Assembly: GCA_938743325.2 (NCBI GenBank)
Contig: OW568883.1
Coordinates: forward strand, 62,001 to 126,000
Origin: Pycnococcus provasolii
Taxonomy: Eukaryota; Chlorophyta; Pseudoscourfieldiophyceae; Pseudoscourfieldiales; Pycnococcaceae
Reading direction: 5' to 3'
DNA length: 64,000 nucleotides
Positions 53,386-62,240 of this stretch are shown here, in pieces (within the stretch, counting starts at the first letter, position 1; each line of letters begins with the position of its first letter). The position numbers were made by a program, and so were the translations under genes. Below the pieces are notes generated by a model. It had not been told where the DNA came from, did no database searches, and worked only from the letters and a program-made list of their open reading frames with translations.

Positions 53386-56300
53386 ATGCCTGGGGGTCGT
53401 GGTCGTGGTCGTGGAGGTGGCGTCGGCGGCGGCGGTGGGCGTGGTGGTGGTGGATATGGATATGGTGGTGGTGGTGGATATGGAGATAGTGGTGGTGGTG
53501 GTGGTGGTGGTGGTGGTGGTGGTAATGGTAATGGTGGTGGTGGACGTCCTTCAGGCACGCGTCGCCGCGACGGCACAGTTCGTCCCGTCGCGGAATCCAC
53601 GCGCATACAAGTCATCAGCCAGCTCGACGAGTTTCAACTCGACGAGTCGTTGACCACCATGAAGTTCTCGGATCCACTCAGCGGGGACGACCGCGCTTAC
53701 GTACACGCCGAAGCACTGCGACGCGGGTGGACGTCAAAGTCGCACGGAACCGGCGCCGACCGACGCGTACACGTCTACAAACCAAACCACAAGCGCAACA
53801 ACAACAACAACAACAACAACGGGGACGGCGCAGACAACGGCGGATCGTCGACGAAAGGGGAAGGCTTGACGCCGCCACTGCCGCTGCATGCCGCGCCGGA
53901 ACACATCGCCTTGCTGCGTGCGCACTTTGAAACGTACCCGCCGACGGAAAAGGAGCTGAGAGGAAACGCCGCTCAAACGGCGTCTCAAGCAAAAAAGAAT
54001 ACACACAACAAAAAGCAAAAGAGGGCAGAAAAACGTCTCAGCCCTCAAAGTCCGCTGCTGTGGGATGACGCGAAAATCGCTCACGAACTCAAGCGCAGCA
54101 ACGCCGCAAGAATTTCGCCAGCAACAGCACCTATCGTCGAATCTGCCGCGAAGCTTCCCGTTGCGGCGTATCGCGAAACGCTCACGACTACAATCAGGCA
54201 GTCCGCTGTCACGGTCGTCGTCGGCGAAACGGGATGCGGCAAGACCACACAAGTGCCACAGTTCATCCTCGACGACGCGTGGGCGCGAGGAGAGCGATGC
54301 CGCGTGCTGTGCACGCAACCAAGGCGAGTCTCCGCCATGTCCGTCGCTGAGCGCGTTGGACGCGAGCGTGGATTCAACGGTGCGGGCGACGAGGTGGGAT
54401 ACAGCGTGCGGCTCGAGACGAGAGGAGGCGCACAATCCAGCCTGATGTTCGTGACAAATGGCGTGCTTCTGCGCCGACTCAGCAGTGCCGGTGCCGGTGA
54501 ATTTGGAACAGCAAGTGCAGACGACGACGACGAAAGCGTCAAGGACGCGTCGTCGCTCGAGGCGCACGGGCTGGAAGATGTCACGCACGTCGTCATGGAT
54601 GAGATACACGAGCGCGACGTTGCGGCAGACTTCTGCATGATTGCCCTCGTGGAAACGCTGCAGGCGTGCTTCCCTCGCATCAGGCTCGTGCTCATGTCAG
54701 CGACCGTCGAGGCGGACTCCATCCAGTCGTACTTCGAGAGACAGGGGCTCGTTGTGAATACCGTGAACGTGCCCGGATTTACGCACCCCGTCGAGGAACT
54801 TTTCCTCGAGGACGTACTCGACCTCACGGGAGCCACGGCTGTGGCTAGGCGAGAGATGGATGCGGAAAGGCAAGCACGGCCAGCAGACGCGTGGCGGTCG
54901 CATGTCCCCGCTGGCGATGCCGATGCGATAGAAGCGAGCATGGACAAGGCGATCACGGGCGCCTTTCTCAGTGGTGCACTATCCGACTGGGAGGCACTTC
55001 TCAACGTCGTCGCGAGCGTGTGCCTGCCACCGCCGAATGCTGGCGGATCACCGCTGTATCCGCTGGTCAATTTCCGCCACAGCGAAACGCAGGCGACGCC
55101 TCTGATGGTGGCCGCGGCTAAGGGCAATGCCGACGCGGCGCTTGCGCTGCTCAGCAGATTCGGTGCGGACGCTTCCATCGCTCTGCCCGGATCGTCGCCA
55201 GGAGTAGCCCCAGGAGGTGGGATCCTTGGCACGGCGCACGAGTGGGCAACGCGATTCGGCAAGGTGGACGTGGCGCAGATGCTTCTCGCGCACGCAGACG
55301 AGGTGGGAGTGCGCAACCAAGCAGACGCAAGTCGTCGCGCGCTCGACGCCTACCAGATGAGCGCGGATCCAGACGAGGTTGACGTTGATCTCATCCTGCA
55401 GTGCCTGGACGCGCTCTTTGTGGAGGGGGGACCAGCTCATGCGTACGAGGCGGCGCAGGGCGGCGGCTCTCTCGGCGCCGTTCTCATCTTCCTTCCAGGA
55501 CTCAACGAGATCACGCGAATGTGCGAGCTGCTCGCGCGCCACCACGTTTACGGAAATCCGCGCGCCTTTATCACCGTTCCACTGCATAGCTCCGTTCCAC
55601 CCGCAGGGCAGCGAAAGGTGTTCCAGCGACCGCCACCTGGCGTGCGAAAGATTGTGTGCAGCACAAACCTCGCCGAAACGGCTGTGACCATCGACGACGT
55701 GGTGTTCGTCGTCGACAGCGGTCGTGTGCGAGAAAAGAGCTTCGACGCCTTCATCGGCGTTGGCACGCTGCAGACGCAGTGGATCTCAAAGGCGAGCGCG
55801 AAGCAGCGTGCGGGACGTGCGGGTCGATGCCAGCCTGGCGCTTGCCTCCGCCTGTATTCGCGTGCACGCTTCGGCAGCATGCTGGCATTTCAGGAGCCGG
55901 AGATTCGTCGAGCTCCACTGGAAGAGGTTGTGCTTCTCTGCAGGCGCATGGAGGAGACGCGTGGCTCTCATTTCGCGCGTGCGCCACGAAGTTCGCGCGA
56001 CTTTCTCACGAATGCAATCTCACCTCCCCCCGCGATGGCAATCAGCCGCTCGGTGGCAAGCCTGGTGGACCTTGGATGTCTGGAGCAGGTCGAGGCTACC
56101 GCCGACGTGCCGGAATTCGAGCGCCTGACACGCCTTGGATGGCAGCTCTCACGACTGCCGCTGCATCCAAAGCTGGGGAAGATGCTCATATTTGCCAGCC
56201 TTTTCGGCGTCCTGCAACCGGTTGCAACGTGCGCGGCGGTGACCGAGGGGAAGGATGTGTTTGAAACTCCGTTTGACCCGAATCGCAGGCGGATGAGTGA

Positions 56301-57456
56301 CGCGGCACGCAAGCAGCTCTCGGCTACGATGGGAGGCTACAGCGACGACCTTGCGGCATACGCGGCTGTGCAGACGTACCAATCTGGCGACAAGGCTGAA
56401 GTCTGCCGTCGCTTCTTTTTGAGTCGCGGAACGTGCGAGAGCGCGATGGGCACCGCGCGCCAGCTGACTGGTGAAATGTCTCGTCATGGTCTTGTCGGCG
56501 ACTTTGGAGTTTGCAACCGGCATGCAAGAAGCTACGACGCGATGCGTCTTGCACTCTGCCTTGGCGCCTACCCGCTCGTTGGTGCGGTGGCAGATCCGGG
56601 AACGATGCATAACATGAGACAGCGGGAGGAGAACGAGAGGCGCAGAAGGGGTGTTGAGTATGCTCCCACAGCCTCGGAGGTGCTTGCGACTGACGGCGTC
56701 ACTTCACTGGGATGGTCTGAGTCGTTCAAGCCCACCGTGCTCCTGCGAAATTGGGATGGCTCGGCGCTGAAGGTTCGCGTTGCCGCGCCGTCCGTCTGCA
56801 CGACAATTCGCTCGTCCGAACTGCTTCGCCCCGCTCCCCCTGGTTCGTCGGTGCCGTTTGCCGATCCGCCACGCTTTGCCGCTGTCGGCGAGCTCGTTCG
56901 AGGTGAGCGCAATTTGACGACGCGCCGCATGACGCTGGTGACCGCCCCTTGTGTGATATTGGCTGCGAATGACGTGAATGTGGAGACGGGAACGCCACTT
57001 GCTGGGAGTGGTGCATTGATTACCCTGGATGGTGGGGCTACGCAGCTCGTTTGCGCGGATGCCTTTTTTGCATCCTTCCTGTGGTTGCTGAGGAGCCGTG
57101 TCAAGATGGCCTTTGACGAGATCTGCGAGGGTCGCGCGCGCGGCGTGGAGAAGCTTGAAGAGAAACTGCGCGCGGCGTGCGACTGCGCCGCCATGCTGGC
57201 GATGGGAGGTGGTGGTGGTGGTGGAAATGGTGGTGGTGGTGGATATGGATATGGATATGGTGGTGGTGGATATGGTGGTGGTGGGTATGGCGGAAGAGGA
57301 GGAGGAGGAGGAGGAGGAGGAGGCCGAGGCGGCGGCGGAAGAGGAGGAGGAGGAGGAGGTCGAGGAGGCGGTGGTAGAGGAGGAGACGGAAGAGGAGGCG
57401 GCCGAGGAGGCGGTCGAGGCGGCGGCTATGGTGGTCGAGGCCGAGGAGGCGTTTAA
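53386..57456 (+). CDS. DEIH-box RNA helicase with R3H and inserted ankyrin repeats (NIH/YTHDC2 type)
   Basis: 1,356 aa from the ATG at 53386. A Gly/Arg/Tyr-rich start is followed by an R3H nucleic-acid domain (~72-132, DDRAYVHAEALRRGW...VHVYK). The helicase core carries GETGCGKTTQVPQF, TQPRRVSAMSVAERV, DEIHERD and LMSATVEADS. Ankyrin-like repeats (ATPLMVAAAKGNADAALALL) are inserted between the two RecA lobes. Lobe 2 has FLPGLNEI, TNLAETAVTIDDV and QRAGRAGR. HA2/OB-fold regions follow, and the C terminus is an RGG tail. R3H plus ankyrin insertion is the architecture of plant NIH/DExH2 and animal YTHDC2, here without a YTH domain. It is expected to unwind RNA 3'-to-5' in mRNA control. Intronless. 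Confidence 0.9.
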   Translation: MPGGRGRGRGGGVGGGGGRGGGGYGYGGGGGYGDSGGGGGGGGGGGNGNGGGGRPSGTRRRDGTVRPVAESTRIQVISQLDEFQLDESLTTMKFSDPLSGDDRAYVHAEALRRGWTSKSHGTGADRRVHVYKPNHKRNNNNNNNNGDGADNGGSSTKGEGLTPPLPLHAAPEHIALLRAHFETYPPTEKELRGNAAQTASQAKKNTHNKKQKRAEKRLSPQSPLLWDDAKIAHELKRSNAARISPATAPIVESAAKLPVAAYRETLTTTIRQSAVTVVVGETGCGKTTQVPQFILDDAWARGERCRVLCTQPRRVSAMSVAERVGRERGFNGAGDEVGYSVRLETRGGAQSSLMFVTNGVLLRRLSSAGAGEFGTASADDDDESVKDASSLEAHGLEDVTHVVMDEIHERDVAADFCMIALVETLQACFPRIRLVLMSATVEADSIQSYFERQGLVVNTVNVPGFTHPVEELFLEDVLDLTGATAVARREMDAERQARPADAWRSHVPAGDADAIEASMDKAITGAFLSGALSDWEALLNVVASVCLPPPNAGGSPLYPLVNFRHSETQATPLMVAAAKGNADAALALLSRFGADASIALPGSSPGVAPGGGILGTAHEWATRFGKVDVAQMLLAHADEVGVRNQADASRRALDAYQMSADPDEVDVDLILQCLDALFVEGGPAHAYEAAQGGGSLGAVLIFLPGLNEITRMCELLARHHVYGNPRAFITVPLHSSVPPAGQRKVFQRPPPGVRKIVCSTNLAETAVTIDDVVFVVDSGRVREKSFDAFIGVGTLQTQWISKASAKQRAGRAGRCQPGACLRLYSRARFGSMLAFQEPEIRRAPLEEVVLLCRRMEETRGSHFARAPRSSRDFLTNAISPPPAMAISRSVASLVDLGCLEQVEATADVPEFERLTRLGWQLSRLPLHPKLGKMLIFASLFGVLQPVATCAAVTEGKDVFETPFDPNRRRMSDAARKQLSATMGGYSDDLAAYAAVQTYQSGDKAEVCRRFFLSRGTCESAMGTARQLTGEMSRHGLVGDFGVCNRHARSYDAMRLALCLGAYPLVGAVADPGTMHNMRQREENERRRRGVEYAPTASEVLATDGVTSLGWSESFKPTVLLRNWDGSALKVRVAAPSVCTTIRSSELLRPAPPGSSVPFADPPRFAAVGELVRGERNLTTRRMTLVTAPCVILAANDVNVETGTPLAGSGALITLDGGATQLVCADAFFASFLWLLRSRVKMAFDEICEGRARGVEKLEEKLRAACDCAAMLAMGGGGGGGNGGGGGYGYGYGGGGYGGGGYGGRGGGGGGGGGRGGGGRGGGGGGRGGGGRGGDGRGGGRGGGRGGGYGGRGRGGV
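57190..57456 (+). repeat. Glycine-codon (GGW/GGA) low-complexity tract
   Basis: GGTGGT then GGAGGA triplet tracts encode the C-terminal RGG/YG region of the helicase. A similar GGTGGT tract at 53410-53545 encodes its N-terminal end. Confidence 0.8.
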
Positions 57457-57551
57457 GAACGCGCCTTACTTCATCCATTTCCGTTGCTGTCTGTGTAAAA
57501 GAGAGTTTTTTTTCATTATTCCAAATAACCAAACCCCTACTACTAACCAAT

Positions 57552-57966
57552 TCAGTGGTGCCATGCGAGAAACGTCGAGAGCAGTGCGAACGCCATGGCC
57601 ACCAAGGTCGTCGTACAGAGTCTCGCACAAGCTCCCATCATGCCTTGCACGTGAGAATACCCAACCGACGGTGCGTTGTGGTCCAACTCTTCTCCGTTTT
57701 CTATCGCGCGCTGGAAACACTTTTTGTTCACGTTTACGGTTTACCTTCAACGGTTCAACCCACCACGCAACCACGCGCTTTGCGCCGTATTCGGCTGTAT
57801 GTTGTTGATGAACCGCTTCGGCCCCTCTTGCGTCGATGAATTGAGTGAACTTATTGGCGACCAAATTGCAACTGTAGTACGCTTATGTATTGTATGGCAG
57901 TGCGCCCAGATACGAAGTATGGGGCGTTGTAGCCTTGTAGGTGTCTGTAAGATACGTGGCGAACAT
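57552..57966 (-). CDS. Candidate three-exon tail-anchored protein, 112 aa
   Basis: Unrecognised small gene proposed from splice signals. Exon A 57966-57914 starts at an ATG (MFATYLTDTYKATT). A 42-bp intron (GTATCT...CTACAG) leads to exon B 57871-57745 (CNLVANKFTQFIDARGAE and a segment ending AWWVEPLK). A 34-bp intron (GTAAAC...TTTCCAG) leads to exon C 57710-57552 (RAIENGEELDHN, then LCTTTLVAMAFALLSTFLAW and a stop). The joined frame ends in one strong hydrophobic helix with two terminal His, as in tail-anchored membrane proteins. The introns are very short but have good consensus, and the phases agree. Exon A is the least certain; an upstream non-coding exon is possible. Convergent with the helicase gene. 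Confidence 0.4.
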
Positions 57967-58390
57967 GCACACGAGGTCTTGGCTGCAAAGTCAAAGTGTC
58001 TTAGCTCGAAGTTCATCAAAAGAATTCGCCGGAAGTAAATTGGTGAGTGGTGACATCCTTGTCGGAAAGTCGCCACTTCTCGAAAACGTCCTTCACTCAC
58101 CGTCTTCCTTTGTTTGTGCCGGCCTGCAAGCTTTGGCTTTCTTGTGGAAGTTCGTCGCCTTATATAAGGCATGTAAGCCGTCCGAGAAGAACGGTTCGGG
58201 CCTCACGCAGGCCTCCCGAGTACGACCCATCCACGGAACAATGCCTCCGAGGGACTGGACCAGCGTAGGATCCCCTGAACAGCTGAAGAACGAAGCCTGG
58301 GGAGGGAGGAGGACGAGAGCAGGGCAGGGCAGGGCAGGCTCAGCAGGCCTACTTCCTACCCGGTACTCTGTGACGTGTGTCGCTGGATCC
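57967..58390. promoter_or_regulatory. Shared promoter region of the RBR ligase gene and the candidate tail-anchored gene
   Basis: A near-palindromic TATA box (CCTTATATAAGG, core TATATAA 58161-58167) sits about 225 bp before the RBR start and ~200 bp before the divergent candidate start. On the minus strand a GTGAGT donor (about 58102-58097) and a TTTGCAG acceptor just before the candidate start could bound a leader intron. A GGGCA run is at 58321-58336. Confidence 0.35.
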
Positions 58391-59755
58391 ATGTCCGCTC
58401 ACGAGCGTGCTGCTGGTGCTGCTGGTGGTGGTGGTGGTGGTGGTGGTGGTGGTCTTGAAGAAGTGGTTGACCTGTGTGGTGCTCCTGCGTCTCTTCATGT
58501 CGACTTGAGCTCAATGTTTTTCTCCGTGCCAGCCTCGAAAGCAGCGTCGAAAGCTCGGAGCTCGAAGAAGAAGAAATCGTCGTTGTCGTCCTCAGAGAAT
58601 CACACCATTGGCGACGATAACGGTGTCGTTGACCTGACTGCTGTGCAAAACGCAAACGAGGCGGCGGACTTGTTTGATGGACTCGCAAACGCTAACGCTG
58701 CGCCTGTCTTTGACGTCATGGAAGTTCTCGAGCAAAACGACGACGCACAGAAAACAACGTCCAAGAAGAACAAAGCTGCTGCACCAGCTCTCCAGAGACC
58801 CACAAGAGCAACACGGTCGACGTGCCCCATATGCCTCTGCGACGGAACTGAGCCACACGAAGCAATCAAGCTGTCGGCGTGCGCGCACGTCATGTGCGAA
58901 GACTGCGCGCGACAATACGTCGTCACCAAAGTCACCGACGCCAAGGTGCTGTACGGCGAAATGCAATGCCCGCACGGAGCTGGGACGGACGACGCTTGCA
59001 AGACGGACATTGCTCCACGAGACGTGCGCGCGCTGCTTGCCGATGACAAAGCGAACTTGCAGAAATACGAAAAGTTCTGCATGCAGAGGCTCGTGGAAGC
59101 TGACAACACGATGGCTTGCTGCCCCACCGCAGGCTGCCCATATGTATACGTCCTAGACAACGATCCGCCACCTCGCTTCGACTGTCCCATGTGCTCGAGC
59201 AGCTATTGCGTGAAGTGCCGCTGCAAATGGCACAACGGGAAAACGTGCGCGGAAATGAGAGCCGAAAATGGCGACGAAGCTGCTTCGGAGTCGCTCTTCA
59301 AGGAGCTCATTTCCAAGTCAAAGCTCAAGCAGTGTCCGCGGTGTAAGCACTGGGTGGAGAAGAACAGTGGGTGCGATGCGATCCACTGCCGCTGTGGGTT
59401 GACATTCTGCTACCGCTGCGGTGGAACGCGAAAGCAAACTAAGGGCGTCGACGTGATGTGTAAGTGCAAGGGTATGGATGGTTTGTTGCATGCGCACGAG
59501 CGCGCGGAGGCGGCTGGTCGCAATCACAACAGGCCGGACCTGGTGAATAGGAGGCCGCAACCACTGCCACAAGTTGCTGCGGCCGCCGCCGCCCATGCAC
59601 ACGCCGCTGCCGCCGCTGCTGCGCAACATGCGCAACAGATGATACAACGCATCCAGATGCAACGGGCTGCCGCTCGGATGCAACAGGCTGCCTCCCGCGC
59701 CGCCGTGAAGGGCTTTTCCGGCGTTTCTGCTTTCAATAGAAAGCGGAAACGCTAA
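58391..59755 (+). CDS. RBR (RING-IBR-RING) E3 ubiquitin ligase with SUMO-interacting-like motifs
   Basis: 454 aa from the ATG at 58391 (the frame is open upstream through promoter DNA). After a Gly tract come two SUMO-interacting-like motifs, EEVVDLCG (23-30) and GVVDLTAV (78-85), flanked by acidic residues. RING1 begins CPICLCDGTEPHEAIKLSAC with HVMCEDC; the IBR has CCPTAGCPYVY, CPMCSSSYCVKC and KWHNGKTC; RING2 is CPRCKHWVEKNSGCDAIHC then CGLTFCYRCGG. The Cys in NSGC corresponds to the catalytic residue that accepts ubiquitin in parkin/HHARI ligases, so it is likely active. The C-terminal ~75 residues are Ala/His/Gln-rich with a basic end (NRKRKR), a possible nuclear signal. A TGTAA follows at 59765. 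Confidence 0.88.
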   Translation: MSAHERAAGAAGGGGGGGGGGLEEVVDLCGAPASLHVDLSSMFFSVPASKAASKARSSKKKKSSLSSSENHTIGDDNGVVDLTAVQNANEAADLFDGLANANAAPVFDVMEVLEQNDDAQKTTSKKNKAAAPALQRPTRATRSTCPICLCDGTEPHEAIKLSACAHVMCEDCARQYVVTKVTDAKVLYGEMQCPHGAGTDDACKTDIAPRDVRALLADDKANLQKYEKFCMQRLVEADNTMACCPTAGCPYVYVLDNDPPPRFDCPMCSSSYCVKCRCKWHNGKTCAEMRAENGDEAASESLFKELISKSKLKQCPRCKHWVEKNSGCDAIHCRCGLTFCYRCGGTRKQTKGVDVMCKCKGMDGLLHAHERAEAAGRNHNRPDLVNRRPQPLPQVAAAAAAHAHAAAAAAAQHAQQMIQRIQMQRAAARMQQAASRAAVKGFSGVSAFNRKRKR

Positions 59756-59816
59756 TTGTGTTGTTGTAATTTACTTTTTTGTGTGATGTGAAAACTTGCA
59801 ACTTTTAGATTACAAG

Positions 59817-61718
59817 TCATGTGCGACGGCCACCGCCGCCCCCAACCTGGTTGATGACATGTGGTAGAAGTGGCTGAAGCTTGGAGAGCCACGCTTGCAC
59901 AGCCGCAGGCCGCCCGGGGAGGTTGGCGATGACTGTGCCACCCTCGGTGACGCCGGCGACAGCACGGCTAAGCGCGGCATTCGGGTCGAAGCGTGCATCA
60001 GCCGCAAATTCGAGCAGGCCCGGTGCCTCGCGTGCAATCACCGCACGCGTCGCTTCGGGTGTAATGTCTCGCATTGACAGTCCCGTCCCACCCGTCGTGA
60101 GCACCACGTCGCACTTTCCCTCTCCAGTCGTGAGTGCCTTGAGAGCATTCACGACATCCTTCTTTTCGTCTGGTACAGTAGCTCGCTCGACGTGAAGCAC
60201 GGACATCGCACCCGTGCTCGCGGGCGCCGTGCCAGCGGCGCAAGCTGCCTCGAGCTTCTTGCAGAATGCTCGCATGCTCGTTTCGATGGCAGGTCCGCTC
60301 TCATCCTTGTACTCGCCTCGGCTTGCACGATCAGACACCGTGAGCACTCCCAGTCTGATGGACAGATTTTGCGGCGGGAACGCCCACGACGGGAGCGGAG
60401 CATTTTCGATGGATGCGGATCCGTCGGCGGCAATCGCAGTAACCGGCGCTGGAGCGTCGCACGCCAAGTCATCCTCGCAGCACACGTCGCTAAGAAGCGC
60501 AGGTTTGCTTCTCGACCCTGCCCCTACCCCTGCTCCCGCCTTTCTCGTGTCCGCGGCTGTTGACGGTCCAGCCATTGCTGCCATCGCCGCCTTGACAGCC
60601 GCTGCGGCGGCATGTCCATTTGGCTGCTGCATTTCTGCACAACCTTTCAAAATAGCGACAAGTTCCTCGTGTGCGATTTGTCCGCTAGTGCTCTGCGTGT
60701 CAGGAGGGTGCTGCGCGTGCAACGTGTTTCGTCGCGTTTCGTCGCCGAACAGTTCGATTTCAGCCGGCGTCATGGGTTTGTGAAAAGCCTTTTTCCACTC
60801 CGCGTACGGCGCTCCGTAGATGACAGCCTGCGCCTCGTCGTACGTGCACTTGACTCCGTTGTGCTTGCATGCTTGCACGTACCACTTCGCGAGGCAGTTT
60901 CGGCAGAACCCGGTTGCGTTCATGCTCGTGACGTTCGGGATGATGTCGCTTCTGTCTCTGAAGTGTGTGATGAGTTTGTCGTACACGAACGCCTTGAGTG
61001 CGTTTTGCAGTTGAGCAGCTTCTTGCACGTGTGGTTGTGACGTCGTTGCCGTTGGCGACGACGTTGACGGTGCTGACTTGTCCTTGTCCTTGTCCTTGTC
61101 CTTGTCCTTGTCCTTGTCTTTGTCTGTCTGTCTTCGTTTCTCTGGCGGTTGAGCAGCAGCCGCTGCGGCGGCGCTGTTTCTTTTCTTGGTTGGCGTCGTC
61201 GACGCCTTTTCGTTTTTTTCGGCGTCGTGTTTCACCGCCTTCGTGTGAGTCGTCGTCGGCTTTGCAAGGAAGGTTGGCAGTGGCGTAGGCTGTTGCGTTT
61301 TCTTCGTTTTCTTCTCTTCCTGCGTTTCTTGTTGTTTCTTCGTGCCTTTGACCTCTTCACCAGGCTGTAATAATGGCTGACCGTGGTCCCCTTTAATAAT
61401 CAGCTTGTGAAGTTCATATTCTTCCAGTTCTTCGTTATCTCCATCTTCGTATTCGACTTTAAAGAACTTGTTGCATAGTTCCCACGGAACGACAGACTCA
61501 GACGCAGGTGTAATTGTGGCGGCACCAAGGGGGATACGGCGCGCACCCGTGATGACTCCGAGGTAGTTCCGTCCCGGTCCGGAAGGTCTCGCGGGGTCGT
61601 CGGGGAAGTACTTGACGACCCGGGCGGACATGTACGGCGCATCCGTGCGGAAGTTCTTGCGCACCTGAGAATTAGACGCAGCAGCGGCAGCGGCATGAGA
61701 CGACGAGCGGCGGGGCAT
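59817..61718 (-). CDS. Tudor-like / DUF1244 / MogA-MoaB fusion protein, 633 aa
   Basis: Three unrelated modules in one frame from the ATG at 61718. Residues ~30-108 (VVKYFPDD, YLGVITGARR, FFKVEYEDGDNEELEEYEL) look like a Tudor-type chromatin or peptide reader. A Lys/Thr linker with a (KD)8 run follows. Residues ~235-325 are a DUF1244 domain, normally a ~100-aa bacterial protein: NATGFCRNCLAKWY (271-275 FCRNC) and VIYGAPYAEWKKAF. Residues ~453-625 are a MogA/MoaB/CNX1-G molybdopterin adenylyltransferase: VLTVSDRASRGEYKDESGP, VLTTGGTGLSMRDITPEAT and NLPGRPAAV, with active-site motifs present. The last module should adenylylate molybdopterin for molybdenum cofactor. No MoeA domain is attached. 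The upstream extension through TTAGGG repeats is rejected as coding. Confidence 0.85.
   Translation of the reverse strand: MPRRSSSHAAAAAASNSQVRKNFRTDAPYMSARVVKYFPDDPARPSGPGRNYLGVITGARRIPLGAATITPASESVVPWELCNKFFKVEYEDGDNEELEEYELHKLIIKGDHGQPLLQPGEEVKGTKKQQETQEEKKTKKTQQPTPLPTFLAKPTTTHTKAVKHDAEKNEKASTTPTKKRNSAAAAAAAQPPEKRRQTDKDKDKDKDKDKDKDKSAPSTSSPTATTSQPHVQEAAQLQNALKAFVYDKLITHFRDRSDIIPNVTSMNATGFCRNCLAKWYVQACKHNGVKCTYDEAQAVIYGAPYAEWKKAFHKPMTPAEIELFGDETRRNTLHAQHPPDTQSTSGQIAHEELVAILKGCAEMQQPNGHAAAAAVKAAMAAMAGPSTAADTRKAGAGVGAGSRSKPALLSDVCCEDDLACDAPAPVTAIAADGSASIENAPLPSWAFPPQNLSIRLGVLTVSDRASRGEYKDESGPAIETSMRAFCKKLEAACAAGTAPASTGAMSVLHVERATVPDEKKDVVNALKALTTGEGKCDVVLTTGGTGLSMRDITPEATRAVIAREAPGLLEFAADARFDPNAALSRAVAGVTEGGTVIANLPGRPAAVQAWLSKLQPLLPHVINQVGGGGGRRT
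60634..60900 (-). other. DUF1244 segment region of the fusion gene
   Basis: Marks the approximate DNA for the DUF1244-like module (codons near 273-361 of the fusion) and the linker after it. The CxxC lies at about 60894-60908 and the YGAPY motif at about 60800-60818. Confidence 0.6.
61066..61120. repeat. Hexanucleotide repeat TTGTCC coding for Lys-Asp
   Basis: About eight TTGTCC copies in the linker of the fusion gene encode alternating Lys/Asp, a charged spacer. Confidence 0.85.
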
Positions 61719-62240
61719 GGCGAGACCGGAGAATTGGGAATAAGAGCGTAGGGTACTGGCAAGAGGGGAATTCCCTCCCCGTTTCCCTCTTCCAAACCCT
61801 AACAGGAACCCTAACAGTAACCCTAACCCTAATCCACCTGCCTCACCCTGCGACGATTCTCTCCCCAGGAGAGAATCGTTGCAGCCTACTACCTGGCACT
61901 CTGGCAGGTGCCCACGTGCATGCATGCAAGGTTGGGTGGTGGCACCTCCATGGCTGTCGACTTAATGGCGTCTTAACAGCCTGTTGATAACAGGAGATAC
62001 ACGTGTCTCTCACAATCGGACGCACACATGCGAAAAGCAAGAGCGGCCTAAGTTTTAATTTTGCATGTACCAATACAATATCGCGCGGCTCAATGGCGAA
62101 TGAATGGCGCCGCTGAATGGGCGGGCGAAGTAAGTGGGGAATGTGAAATGTGGAAAAAGACCGAAGTAAAATCGATTACGCAATGGAATGAGCGAAGCAA
62201 GAGCCTCCTGCCGTCGGCGTGGCACCGCCGCAGGTGTCCG
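61719..62240. other. Promoter of the fusion gene and 3' flank of the PhyH-like gene
   Basis: Holds CCCTAA repeats (61795-61833) and ~400 bp with no coding signal. A GAGAATCGT direct and inverted pair lies at 61856-61879. Confidence 0.45.
61795..61833. repeat. Telomere-like CCCTAA repeats in a promoter
   Basis: Interrupted CCCTAA hexamers 77 bp upstream of the fusion-gene start; in the sense of that gene they read TTAGGG. Confidence 0.8.

Noticed and set aside
54081-55316. 411-codon minus-strand frame opposite the helicase
   Set aside because: Antisense of the helicase core; Ser/Thr-rich shadow composition.
61719-61925. N-terminal extension of the MogA fusion protein
   Set aside because: It runs through TTAGGG-type repeats (GLGLGLLLGF) and lacks similarity; the ATG at 61718 precedes the first ordered domain.
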